This document shows positions 18,091 through 25,961 of a DNA stretch of 64,000 nucleotides, piece by piece. The DNA is from CAZWBR01 sp964632305. GTDB taxonomy: Bacteria > Bacteroidota > Bacteroidia > Bacteroidales > Prolixibacteraceae. How positions within the stretch are numbered: position 1 is the stretch's first letter; each line of letters begins with the position of its first letter. A program made the translations under genes and the position numbers. The notes under the pieces were generated by a model. That model was not told where the DNA came from. It ran no database searches and worked only from the letters and a program-made list of their open reading frames with translations. The stretch lies in assembly GCA_964632305.1 (NCBI GenBank), contig CAZWBR010000003.1:1-64000 (forward strand). Reading direction: 5' to 3'.

Positions 18091-18098
18091 CAAAAGTA
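18091..18098 (-). promoter_or_regulatory. putative nuo operon -7 box
   Basis: On the minus strand it reads TACTTTTG, matching TAnnTTTG, 78 bases upstream of nuoA. A -33 TTG at the ideal spacing is not evident. No other gene start lies between it and nuoA, so it would drive the whole operon. Confidence 0.5.
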
Positions 18099-18246
18099 TC
18101 GATAATTCGGATTGATTATCCCGCGGAATGTAAATTTATTATTAATTTTTGAAGTTTATTTTTTTAAACCAAACCCCCAAAACAAAAAGGGGAAAACTTC
18201 GATAATATAATATTTTCGACAAACAACCCCCAAGCAAACACCCCTA

Positions 18247-19059
18247 TCAACCACAAAGCGTATAAAGGTCCCGCTGTGAATTGATGCACATTACTGAAAG
18301 CTCCTCCGACTTTTCGATCACCCGGTCTTCTGTTAATCCCATCCATCGATCGATAAAAGTCGTCTTGAAACTTGCCGAAAGGATCAATAATCCCGTTTTT
18401 AATCCCATGGAGTGATTTAATGCCGCTTTTTGAAGTTTCCAGGTGGGGGAATGACATTCAATCGGGCGATAAGGGAACGAAAAATTACGGTAAAGACGGG
18501 CTATTGAAAGGATATTTTTCTTTACCGACTCCATATCAGCGCCGGAAGGTTCGCTGGCCATCAGCAGATCGATGGAAGCCCCGTTATGACGGCCAAAATA
18601 ACTGCCCCAGAGCGCCAGATCTTTGCTCTTTTTCATGTAACCTACCGGGATCACTATTTGACGGTAGAGCTGATCGAGATGATCTTTGGCCGAAACGAAG
18701 AGAAACGGGAAGCCCGATTCATGGAGAAATGGCAATAATTGAGGGGCACTTTTTTTATGCGCCACCAGAACCAGTGCGTCAAAGACTTCGGCCAAGTGGG
18801 TCAAAATACGGTCTAACGGCTCACCCATCACGATAAAATGGATGCGGATGGAGGGTGCAAGCGCCGCGGTCCTTGCCGCTATTCCCCTCAGCCTGGCTTC
18901 GGCCATCTCACTATTCCCGCGGGGATGACCCTTTAACAGATGCATCAGGCAGAGTTCTTTCCCAAGAATCGAGGCCACCTGTATGCCATGCTGAATGGCG
19001 ATCTCCATCGCCGGAGAAAAATCGCACCAGACAAATATTTTCTGTTCGCCGCTTTCCAT
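18247..19059 (-). CDS. UspA-like universal stress protein
   Basis: The 270-residue protein looks like two UspA-type alpha/beta units in tandem. The first (1-135) has the usual opening IFVWCDFSPAMEIAIQHGIQVA and the strand-helix DALVLVAHKKS. The second (about 140-260) is more divergent (QIVIPVGYMKKSKDLALWGSYF). The ATP-binding G-2x-G-9x-G signature is not clear in either half, so nucleotide binding is uncertain. It lies between and divergent from neighbours: transcribed away from the acyl-CoA synthetase and towards nuoA. A TATCTTTG box ends only 4 bases before its ATG, so the transcript would be almost leaderless. Confidence 0.75.
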   Translation of the reverse strand: MESGEQKIFVWCDFSPAMEIAIQHGIQVASILGKELCLMHLLKGHPRGNSEMAEARLRGIAARTAALAPSIRIHFIVMGEPLDRILTHLAEVFDALVLVAHKKSAPQLLPFLHESGFPFLFVSAKDHLDQLYRQIVIPVGYMKKSKDLALWGSYFGRHNGASIDLLMASEPSGADMESVKKNILSIARLYRNFSFPYRPIECHSPTWKLQKAALNHSMGLKTGLLILSASFKTTFIDRWMGLTEDRVIEKSEELSVMCINSQRDLYTLCG

Positions 19060-19175
19060 GACCCAAAGATAACAATATCTGAGATTTGCCCACCCATCCG
19101 TTCGACAGCTTTAATTACCTTACCGCCTCCGCCAATAAACCGGCAAAAGTCAGCTAAAACATTTTAAACATTTTG

Positions 19176-19183
19176 TATGTTTG
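19176..19183 (+). promoter_or_regulatory. putative -7 box of the ADP-forming synthetase gene
   Basis: TATGTTTG matches TAnnTTTG and ends 27 bases before the ATG at 19211. It overlaps the TTG at 19181 that would be an alternative in-frame start, which argues against that start. Confidence 0.5.
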
Positions 19184-19210
19184 ATAGACGTTAACCAAAT
19201 TCGGGAATAC

Positions 19211-21271
19211 ATGTTAAACAGGCAACTACTCTCCCCCAAAAGTATCGTAGTCGTTGGGGCATCAAACAATATCTCCAAACCGGGTGGCAAGATCCTGAAA
19301 AACCTTATTGAGCACGAGTTCAAAGGGAAGCTCTTTGCCCTTAACCCCAACGACAAAGAGGTACAGGGGGTTGAGACAGTCGCCGGTATCGATTCTCTGC
19401 CCGATCTCGATCTGGCGATCCTTGCCATACCTGCCAAATTATGTCCCGAAGCGGTCGATCGCCTGGCGCGTGAAAAGGGAGTAAAAGCCTTCATCATCAT
19501 CTCCGGCGGTTTCAGTGAGACAGGAGAGGGAGGGGCCACACTGGAGAAAAAGATCGTCGAAACGGTCAACGAGACGGGCGGCTGCCTGATCGGGCCCAAC
19601 TGTATCGGGATGCTGACCCCCTCCTATGCCGGGGTCTTTACCACCCCCATCCCACGGCTCGAATCATCGGGGTGCGATTTTGTATCCGGCTCGGGCGCCA
19701 CGGCCGTCTTTATCATGGAGTCGGCCATCCCGAAAGGACTTAACTTTTCACGGGTGATCTCGGTCGGCAATTCGGCCCAGATCGGGGTCGAGGAGGTGCT
19801 GGAGTATTGGGACCGCAACTCAACCTGCGAATCGGAATCGCGCCTTAAACTGATCTATGTCGAATCGATTGCCAATCCCGATAAGTTCCTGCACCATGCT
19901 TCATCGCTGGTCCGCAAAGGTTTCCGCATAGCAGCCATCAAGGCCGGCAGTTCATCGGCCGGCAGCCGCGCCGCCTCGTCGCACACCGGGGCGCTGGCCA
20001 GCTCCGACTCTGCCGTGGAAGCGCTCTTCCGTAAGGCGGGCATCGTTCGCTGTTACGGGCGTGAAGAGCTGACCACCGTGGCCGGAATATTTAAATCGAA
20101 ACGGATGGAAGGAAAAAACATGGCCATCATCACCCATGCCGGCGGGCCGGCTGTGATGCTGACCGATGCCCTCGAAGCCGGAGGACTGAACATTCCTCAC
20201 CTCCCCGACTCTCCTGTCAAGGAGAAACTGAAGGCATCGCTCTTCCAGGGCTCCTCGGTCGAGAACCCGATCGATTTTCTGGCGACCGGCACCGCCGAGC
20301 AGTTGGAGATGATTATCGATACCTGCGAGAACGATTTTCCGGAGATTAACGGGATGGCAGTCATCTTTGGCAGTCCCGGCCTCACCTCCGTGAAGGATGT
20401 TTACGAGGTGCTCGACCGGAAGATGAAACAGTGCAACAAGCCGATCTTCCCGATCCTCCCTTCCGTGATGAATGTCAAACGCGACCTGGCCTATTTCCTC
20501 TCCCACGGCAATGTCAACTTCCCCGATGAGGTCCTCTTAGGTCGTGCCCTGACCCGCGTTTACCGCACCCCTGCCCCGTCTGACCAGGGGATCTACCTCG
20601 ACGGGGTCGATATTCCGCGCATCCGCCGCATCATCGAGAGTTGCGAAAACGGCTATTTGCAACCCGAGACGATCCACGAACTGCTGGCCGCAGCCTCCAT
20701 CCCGTTCGCCAAAGAGATCGTGGTCACCACGGAAACCGACGCGCTGGAGGCTGCCCGAAAGATTGGCTACCCGGTGGTGATGAAAGTCGTTGGGCCGATC
20801 CACAAGACCGATGTGGGCGGCGTATCGCTCAATGTCCGTTCGGGCGAGTCAGTAGCCCTGGAATTTAACCGGATGATGCAGATCGACGATGTCACCGGGG
20901 TGATCATTGCCGAGCAGGCCGAAGGAATTGAACTCTTCGTTGGCGCCAAATATGAGCCTAAGTTTGGGCACGTGATCCTGTGCGGCATCGGCGGTATTTT
21001 CGTGGAGGTCTTCAAAGACGTGACTTCCGGTCTGGCGCCGCTCACTTTCAACGAAGCCTATTCAATGATCCGTAACCTAAAGGCTTATCCGATGATCAAG
21101 GGCTACCGCGGCAAGCCGGGAGTGAACCGTCACAAGTTTGCCGAAATCATCGTCCGCCTCTCCTCGATGCTGCGTTTCGCGACGGAGATCAAGGAGATGG
21201 ACATCAATCCGTTGATGGGAAAAGGCGACAAGATCGTGGCCGTCGATGCCCGCATCCGTATCGAAAGATAA
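19211..21271 (+). CDS. ADP-forming acetyl/acyl-CoA synthetase, fused subunits
   Basis: Counting from the ATG at 19211 the protein has 686 residues. It joins a CoA-binding Rossmann domain (IVVVGASNN...KPGGKILKNL), a succinyl-CoA-synthetase-type ligase domain with the phospho-His motif ASSHTGALA, and a C-terminal ATP-grasp domain (YPVVMKVVGPIHKTDVGGV). The enzyme converts acyl-CoA, ADP and phosphate to acid, CoA and ATP, giving substrate-level ATP. A frame start at TTG 19181 is possible, but the protein from Met 19211 (MLNRQLLSPKSIVVVG) resembles the usual N-terminus of the family. Substrate could be acetyl-CoA or the aryl/branched acyl-CoAs formed by the oxidoreductase at 32-35 kb. Confidence 0.93.
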   Translation: MLNRQLLSPKSIVVVGASNNISKPGGKILKNLIEHEFKGKLFALNPNDKEVQGVETVAGIDSLPDLDLAILAIPAKLCPEAVDRLAREKGVKAFIIISGGFSETGEGGATLEKKIVETVNETGGCLIGPNCIGMLTPSYAGVFTTPIPRLESSGCDFVSGSGATAVFIMESAIPKGLNFSRVISVGNSAQIGVEEVLEYWDRNSTCESESRLKLIYVESIANPDKFLHHASSLVRKGFRIAAIKAGSSSAGSRAASSHTGALASSDSAVEALFRKAGIVRCYGREELTTVAGIFKSKRMEGKNMAIITHAGGPAVMLTDALEAGGLNIPHLPDSPVKEKLKASLFQGSSVENPIDFLATGTAEQLEMIIDTCENDFPEINGMAVIFGSPGLTSVKDVYEVLDRKMKQCNKPIFPILPSVMNVKRDLAYFLSHGNVNFPDEVLLGRALTRVYRTPAPSDQGIYLDGVDIPRIRRIIESCENGYLQPETIHELLAAASIPFAKEIVVTTETDALEAARKIGYPVVMKVVGPIHKTDVGGVSLNVRSGESVALEFNRMMQIDDVTGVIIAEQAEGIELFVGAKYEPKFGHVILCGIGGIFVEVFKDVTSGLAPLTFNEAYSMIRNLKAYPMIKGYRGKPGVNRHKFAEIIVRLSSMLRFATEIKEMDINPLMGKGDKIVAVDARIRIER

Positions 21272-21288
21272 TTTAGCCCGTCATTTTA

Positions 21289-21362
21289 AAATACTACTGT
21301 ACGATTAAATCCCGACTATTGTTTTCAGGTTGAAGTTTCCCGCTTCGTTCAAAATGACAATC
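21289..21362 (+). repeat. dispersed repeat R6, copy A
   Basis: This segment is similar to 46382-46451 in the same orientation: both have ACTACTGT, AATCCCGAC or AGTCCCGAC, AGGTTGA, a TCC(C/T)CGCTTCG core and end in AATGACA. The CGCTTCG core also occurs in R1. A shorter relative in the opposite orientation lies near 22021-22062. Confidence 0.6.
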
Positions 21363-21382
21363 AGTTAGTTATATTAAGAATA

Positions 21383-21427
21383 TAATGGGTGTTGTTTCGC
21401 GGCATGGTCGCGAAACAACACCCATTA
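21383..21427. repeat. perfect 19-bp hairpin
   Basis: TAATGGGTGTTGTTTCGCG at 21383-21401 pairs without mismatch with 21409-21427 around the 7-base loop GCATGGT. It lies 111 bases after the synthetase stop codon. Neither side has a convincing T-run, so a standard terminator is not certain. Confidence 0.8.
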
Positions 21428-22370
21428 ACTCTGCACAACGCCAAAATAACCTGTTATTCTTAGAGATCAACCCATATAAATGTAGCATAATGCAATAATG
21501 ACAGGGGAAATGCTCCCCCGGGTGGACCATACTGTGATTTCAGAGGCAGAATTTGCGATTCCCTACCTCTTGCTGGAATCCTTTTCCGGCTCTGACGGGG
21601 CCAAATCTCAATAACCCCGGGTGTAGCCTGACGTAACCCGGGGCAAAGACTCCGATCTTCAAACGGCGCATCGCAGCCATTACTTCAATGTGTTCTCCTT
21701 CAGGTTGCGCCACTTACCTTCCCCCTGAAAATCGGGATTCGTTCACCATTAGATCTATTAGCACACCTTGGAGAGTACCTTGTAACAGAAATTCTTTTGA
21801 AATTTGAAAAGGGTTGCGATCATTGCCCCGGTAAGGGCAAAACATCGGTAGAAAATAATGGTTCGTTCATTTGTTCCACCCCGTTCGGGGCGGACGAATC
21901 TTTTTCGTACAATTTCTTCTACCAGTATTTCGTACCTAACGGCACGGGGGTACAACCATCCGGTTATAATTTCCTTTTTTATCCTCATTTTCGCCAATGT
22001 CTAAACCTCAATCTTCATGCAGCTATTCCTCGCTGCGCATCGGAATAAGGAATCTCAACCTTATTGCATAAATTTATCCAATAAGCTGACATTCCATTCA
22101 ATATGAGCACTTTTTCAATAAAGCTGATTGTATGGAATAATCCCAGTTGGAATTCTGTCATAAGTATCAAAGCGAAGAATCTCCTGCATTTTCCCGGACA
22201 GTAATAATTTTAAAAGAATACTCCTTCGTTTTTCATTAAGTCGGGGCGCGACCGGAAATTCACCTAAGCCCAAAACATCGCCGCTTAGGCGCACCCCCTC
22301 TTTCTTTTTTCCTCCAGGCCTGCCTACCCCCTCCCCCGATCTTCAGCCCTGGTTCTAAGGAGTTTCAATG
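21428..22370. other. non-coding repeat-rich stretch
   Basis: No gene is supported. It contains a CCCCGGGT/ACCCGGGG inverted pair near 21615-21645, the inverted-unit element at 21815-21965 and a degenerate R6-like block near 22021-22062. Two overlapping frames of about 80 codons (21758-21997 minus and 21797-22048 plus) run through the element and are not gene-like. Confidence 0.6.
21815..21965. repeat. element with two oppositely oriented units and a central palindrome
   Basis: A unit of about 35 bases at 21824-21858 (CCCCGGTAAGGGCAAAA followed by CATCGGTAGAAA) recurs in reverse complement at 21924-21962 (TTTCGTACCTAACGG). Between them is ACCCCGTTCGGGGCGG. From memory, similar blocks with GTTAGG...CGGTAGAAA occur many times in some Bacteroidota genomes; this was not searched. 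Confidence 0.55.
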
Positions 22371-22435
22371 CTGTTTCGGTACTCCAAGAGTACAGAAACA
22401 GTACAGAAACTGTACAAAAACAGCACAGAAACACC
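22371..22435. repeat. 11-bp tandem micro-array with one inverted unit
   Basis: Four 11-base units (22392-22435) follow the pattern ACAGAAACAGT with small changes. An inverted unit at 22371-22383 (CTGTTTCGGTACT) pairs with 22389-22401 (AGTACAGAAACAG) around CCAAG, with one mismatch. Confidence 0.75.
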
Positions 22436-22576
22436 GAAGATGGTCACGGGTTAGAAGGACTCTGCCGCGATAATGACTCCCTTGCAAACGGAGCACTCCT
22501 CCTACCCTATTTTGACGATTTTTCTTTTGATTGTTCCGTTTTTTACGCTCTTAACTTATAATGTGTAAAAATTACC

Positions 22577-22599
22577 TGACTAAAGGTTTTGTTTAGTCA
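22577..22599. promoter_or_regulatory. 8-bp inverted repeat upstream of the porin operon
   Basis: TGACTAAA (22577-22584) and TTTAGTCA (22592-22599) are perfect inverted copies around a 7-base spacer, directly before the proposed promoter. The position suits an operator, for example for the aryl-acid operon. No regulator is assigned. Confidence 0.4.
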
Positions 22600-22603
22600 C
22601 ATT

Positions 22604-22636
22604 TTGGTTCGATTTAATTTATTTGTTTTATTTTTG
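22604..22636 (+). promoter_or_regulatory. putative promoter of the porin-paaK-symporter operon
   Basis: TATTTTTG (22629-22636) matches the -7 consensus TAnnTTTG. A TTG at 22604-22606 lies 22 bases upstream of it. The porin ATG is 78 bases downstream. Confidence 0.45.
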
Positions 22637-22713
22637 ACCTCAATTTTCCTAACAATTGGAAGATGGCACGTGACTGCTTCCGGTTTCGGAGGTTTTGATA
22701 TTGCAAATAACTT

Positions 22714-23988
22714 ATGAACAATCAATATTTTATGCGTATTAAAATTGCTTTGCTCTTCGGCATGTTACCCCTGTTGGGTTTTTCACAGGAGACCAAAAAG
22801 GAGAATCCTGTGTCGTTTTACGGATTTGTCCGGAATGATTTTTACCTGGACACCTACAAGGGATTAAATGCCTTCAATGATGTGTTTTATCTTTTCCCCA
22901 ATTATATCGGGACCGACGCGAACGGGAAGGATCTCAACGAACAGACGACGGCCAACATGCTTTCGATTGTCACGCGGGGGGGAGTAAACATCAAGGGACC
23001 GGAGATTTTCGGGGCCAGGACATCGGGGGTTATGGAGATGGATTTTGCCGGGAAGCCGGAAATCTACCTGATCCGTCTGCGGAAAGCCTATACCCAGTTC
23101 AACTGGGAGAAGACCCAATTGCTGGTCGGTCAGACCTGGCACCCTTTCTGGGGCGGGGCCGCGTTCCCTCAGATTGTCTCATTGAATACGGGTAGTCCGT
23201 TTTCACCGTTTAACCGCAGTCCGCAGATCAGGCTCGATTACAAATCGGGAGCTGTGACCTTTTCCGGGACCTTATTATACCAGCAACAATACCTGTCTTC
23301 CGGGCCACTGGGATCATCGAACACGTACAAACGCGACGCGGTGCTCCCGGAAACGGTAGCAAGCCTTGAATACAACAAGAACGGGCTGACCTTGGGGGCA
23401 GGCATCGATCTGAACACCATCAAACCCAGGGTTTACACAACAGAAAACGACGGAAAAAACTATGTTTCAGACGAACAACTGACCAGCTTAAGCTACATGG
23501 CTTACGGTAAATATTCCAAGGATAAATTAATGGTGTTGTTGAAAAGCTATTACGGTCAGAACATGTCGCACCTGACGATGAGCGGCGGCTATGGGGTAGC
23601 CACAGTCGACGCGCTGACCGGGAAAGAAACCTATACCAATTATAACGGGATGTCGACTTCATTCAACCTCACCTACGGGAAGAAATGGATTGGGGGGATT
23701 TTCGCCGGCTATTTCCAAAATTTCGGGACGTGCGATGCCCTGAAACAATATGGTCCGGCAGGAAGCGAAACGGCAACGACCTGGGGTATGGCCACCAATA
23801 TTCAGGACATGTACCGCGTCAGTCCTTCCCTTACGTATGTTGCATCCAAATTTCAACTCGGATTTGAGTATGAGATGACGGCAGTTAATTACGGTATTGG
23901 CCGGATTGATTTCAGTGACGGTCTCTATTCAGATCAACATAAAGTCGTGAACAACGGATTAAGAATGGTCATGACCTATTTCTTCTAA
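22714..23988 (+). CDS. outer-membrane porin-like beta-barrel protein
   Basis: The 424-residue protein has a signal peptide (KIALLFGMLPLLGFSQ, cleavage near residue 25). The remainder is rich in alternating, aromatic beta strands such as YGFVRNDFYLDTY and LLVGQTWHPFWGG. It ends in LRMVMTYFF, a typical C-terminal barrel strand with terminal Phe. It resembles Bacteroidota porins with no assigned substrate. A second ATG at Met7 (22732) is equally good. Only 18 bases separate it from paaK, so it probably supplies an outer-membrane channel for the acid used by that operon (inference). Confidence 0.82.
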   Translation: MNNQYFMRIKIALLFGMLPLLGFSQETKKENPVSFYGFVRNDFYLDTYKGLNAFNDVFYLFPNYIGTDANGKDLNEQTTANMLSIVTRGGVNIKGPEIFGARTSGVMEMDFAGKPEIYLIRLRKAYTQFNWEKTQLLVGQTWHPFWGGAAFPQIVSLNTGSPFSPFNRSPQIRLDYKSGAVTFSGTLLYQQQYLSSGPLGSSNTYKRDAVLPETVASLEYNKNGLTLGAGIDLNTIKPRVYTTENDGKNYVSDEQLTSLSYMAYGKYSKDKLMVLLKSYYGQNMSHLTMSGGYGVATVDALTGKETYTNYNGMSTSFNLTYGKKWIGGIFAGYFQNFGTCDALKQYGPAGSETATTWGMATNIQDMYRVSPSLTYVASKFQLGFEYEMTAVNYGIGRIDFSDGLYSDQHKVVNNGLRMVMTYFF

Positions 23989-24006
23989 TTTTTATATTGA
24001 TAGCTG

Positions 24007-25305
24007 ATGTTTTGGGAAAAAGAGTTAGAAACGCTCGACCGGAAGGGTTTAGAGAAACTGCAGGCTGAGAGGTTGCGGAACACAATCGATCTGGCTGTCC
24101 GGTCACCTTATTATGAGAAAATATTCAGCAGTAAGGAGTATTCGAAGCTAAAGATTAATTCGATAGAGAATATCCGGGATCTGCCGTTTACCACGAAAGA
24201 GAATCTGCGCACCAGTTATCCCTGGGGAATGCTGGCCGAGGAGAAGAGCGAGGTGGTCCGTCTTCACAGCTCGAGCGGGACGACGGGCAATCCGACGGTG
24301 GTTTACCATAACAGGCATGACCTGAATAGCTGGGCCAACCTGATGGCGCGGTCGCTTTATTGCGCCGGGATCAGAAAAACCGATGTATTCCAGAATATCT
24401 CCGGTTACGGATTATTTACCGGGGGACTGGGATTCCAGTATGGTATTGAAAAATTAGGCTGTCTGAGCATCCCGGCCGGGGCGGGAAACAGCACCCGTCA
24501 GATCAAGCTGATGCGCGATTTCGGGACCACAGCCATCCATGCCATCCCCAGTTACCTGGGACGGTTGTATGAAGTCTTTCAGGAAGAAGGCCTTGATCCC
24601 AAAAAAGATACAAAACTCAGAAAATTCATCATAGGGGCTGAGCCTCACACCGAGGAACAACGCCGCCGCATCGAAGAGATGTTCGGGGTTGAAGCCTATA
24701 ACTCATTTGGCCTGTCGGAGATGAACGGGCCGGGTGTGGCTATGGAATGTACCGAACAGAACGGGCTCCACATCTGGGAAGATGCCTATGTGGTAGAGAT
24801 CATCGATCCGGTAACCCTTGAACCGGTGCCCGACGGCGAGGTAGGGGAACTGGTGATGACGACTCTGGACCGTCAGGCCATGCCTTTGATCCGATACCGG
24901 ACACGGGACCTGACCCGCTTCATCCCGGGCGATTGTCCCTGCGGACGGACCCATCGCCGGCTTGACCGGATATCAGGCCGTTCGGACGATATGTTTATCG
25001 TGAAAGGATGCAATATCTTCCCGATGCAGGTGGAAGGGATCCTGCTCCGTCTGCCCGAGGTGGGTGACGATTATCGCATTATCCTGGAGACAATCAACGA
25101 CCAGGACGAGATGATCGTCGAAGTGGAAGTGAAGAAGGAGTGGTTCCGCGGCGACATGAAACTGCTCGATCACCTGCAAAAGAGAATTGTCCACCTGATC
25201 CGCGACGAAGTGTTGGTCCGTCCGATGGTACAATTAAAGGAACCCGGTGCTATTCCCAAATCAGAGGGCAAGGCAGTACGGGTCTTTGACAAGCGAAAGA
25301 AATAA
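24007..25305 (+). CDS. paaK: phenylacetate-CoA ligase, copy 1
   Basis: The 432-residue AMP-forming ligase activates an aryl acid such as phenylacetate to its CoA thioester using ATP. The P-loop-like motif HSSSGTTGNPTVV lies near residue 88. The adenylate-binding AYNSFGLSEMNGPG lies near 228, and PLIRYRTRDLTRF and DRISGRSDDMFIVKG mark the hinge and C-terminal domain. Zn- or metal-type Cys are seen in DCPCGRTHRR. It is followed by the double-ACT gene after 24 bases. Substrates could also be indoleacetate or 4-hydroxyphenylacetate. Confidence 0.93.
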   Translation: MFWEKELETLDRKGLEKLQAERLRNTIDLAVRSPYYEKIFSSKEYSKLKINSIENIRDLPFTTKENLRTSYPWGMLAEEKSEVVRLHSSSGTTGNPTVVYHNRHDLNSWANLMARSLYCAGIRKTDVFQNISGYGLFTGGLGFQYGIEKLGCLSIPAGAGNSTRQIKLMRDFGTTAIHAIPSYLGRLYEVFQEEGLDPKKDTKLRKFIIGAEPHTEEQRRRIEEMFGVEAYNSFGLSEMNGPGVAMECTEQNGLHIWEDAYVVEIIDPVTLEPVPDGEVGELVMTTLDRQAMPLIRYRTRDLTRFIPGDCPCGRTHRRLDRISGRSDDMFIVKGCNIFPMQVEGILLRLPEVGDDYRIILETINDQDEMIVEVEVKKEWFRGDMKLLDHLQKRIVHLIRDEVLVRPMVQLKEPGAIPKSEGKAVRVFDKRKK

Positions 25306-25329
25306 AAAACCAAATAAACTGTTTAAGCC

Positions 25330-25758
25330 ATGACTTACCAGGTTTCGATTTTTCTGGAAAACAAAATTGGCCATTTCGAGCGGATCACGAAGATCTTGCG
25401 GGAGGCTTCGGTCAATATCCGGACGATGACCCTGAACAATACGGCATCGGGTTGGGGCATTCTCAACCTGGTGGTCGATCATCCCGAGAGAGCCTTCGAG
25501 GCCTTGACGGCGCAGGGAGTCTCAGCCGCTTTGCGTGAGATTATCATTCTCCGCATGGAGGATAAACCGGGTGGATTGGATGAGATTCTCAGGAAGATTG
25601 CCGAGGCCGGGATCAATTTTGAGAATGCTTACGGGATTAACCGGGGTAAGTATGCCTTTTTAATTGTCGATGTGGGCAATGTTGAAGATGCCTGCGAGAA
25701 AATGAAGGAAGTTGGGGTAGAGCCTTTGACAGCCGAAGAGAGCTATATGAAAAATTAA
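25330..25758 (+). CDS. double ACT-domain protein, copy 1
   Basis: The 142-residue protein is two ACT domains in tandem (about 1-68 and 69-140), the first opening QVSIFLENKIGHFERITKIL and the second IILRMEDKPGGLDEIL. ACT domains bind amino acids and regulate enzymes, so it may sense an aromatic or branched amino acid and act on the neighbouring ligase or transporter. There is no catalytic domain. It pairs with paaK exactly as the second ACT gene pairs with the second paaK. Confidence 0.88.
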   Translation: MTYQVSIFLENKIGHFERITKILREASVNIRTMTLNNTASGWGILNLVVDHPERAFEALTAQGVSAALREIIILRMEDKPGGLDEILRKIAEAGINFENAYGINRGKYAFLIVDVGNVEDACEKMKEVGVEPLTAEESYMKN

Positions 25759-25777
25759 CCACTAATAACAGGAACTT

Positions 25778-25957
25778 ATGTTTGGAATCGACGATCCGGT
25801 CATCTATCTGGCCTATCTGTTTTCGTTTATTTGTCTTGCCGGTTGTGCCGTTTACGGAATAATTTACTGGAACAAAGGTCATGAGCCTAAGAATGAAGAG
25901 ATTCAGGAAGAGGTTGAATGGGAGAAAGAAGAAGAAACGTTAACCGAAGAACTGTAA
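25778..25957 (+). CDS. small membrane protein, symporter accessory type
   Basis: The ATG at 25778 opens a 59-residue frame: short N-terminus (MFGIDDPVIYLAYL), one hydrophobic helix of about 20-25 residues (LFSFICLAGCAVYGIIYW), then a strongly acidic tail (EEIQEEVEWEKEEE). It ends 4 bases before the sodium:solute symporter ATG. This architecture and position match the small accessory proteins found upstream of SSS-family symporters. It is likely translationally coupled to and assembled with the symporter. Confidence 0.85.
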   Translation: MFGIDDPVIYLAYLFSFICLAGCAVYGIIYWNKGHEPKNEEIQEEVEWEKEEETLTEEL

Positions 25958-25961
25958 GACT

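Noticed and set aside
19181..19210. TTG start for the ADP-forming synthetase
   Set aside because: It overlaps a -7 box and adds residues outside the family's usual N-terminus; ATG 19211 fits better.
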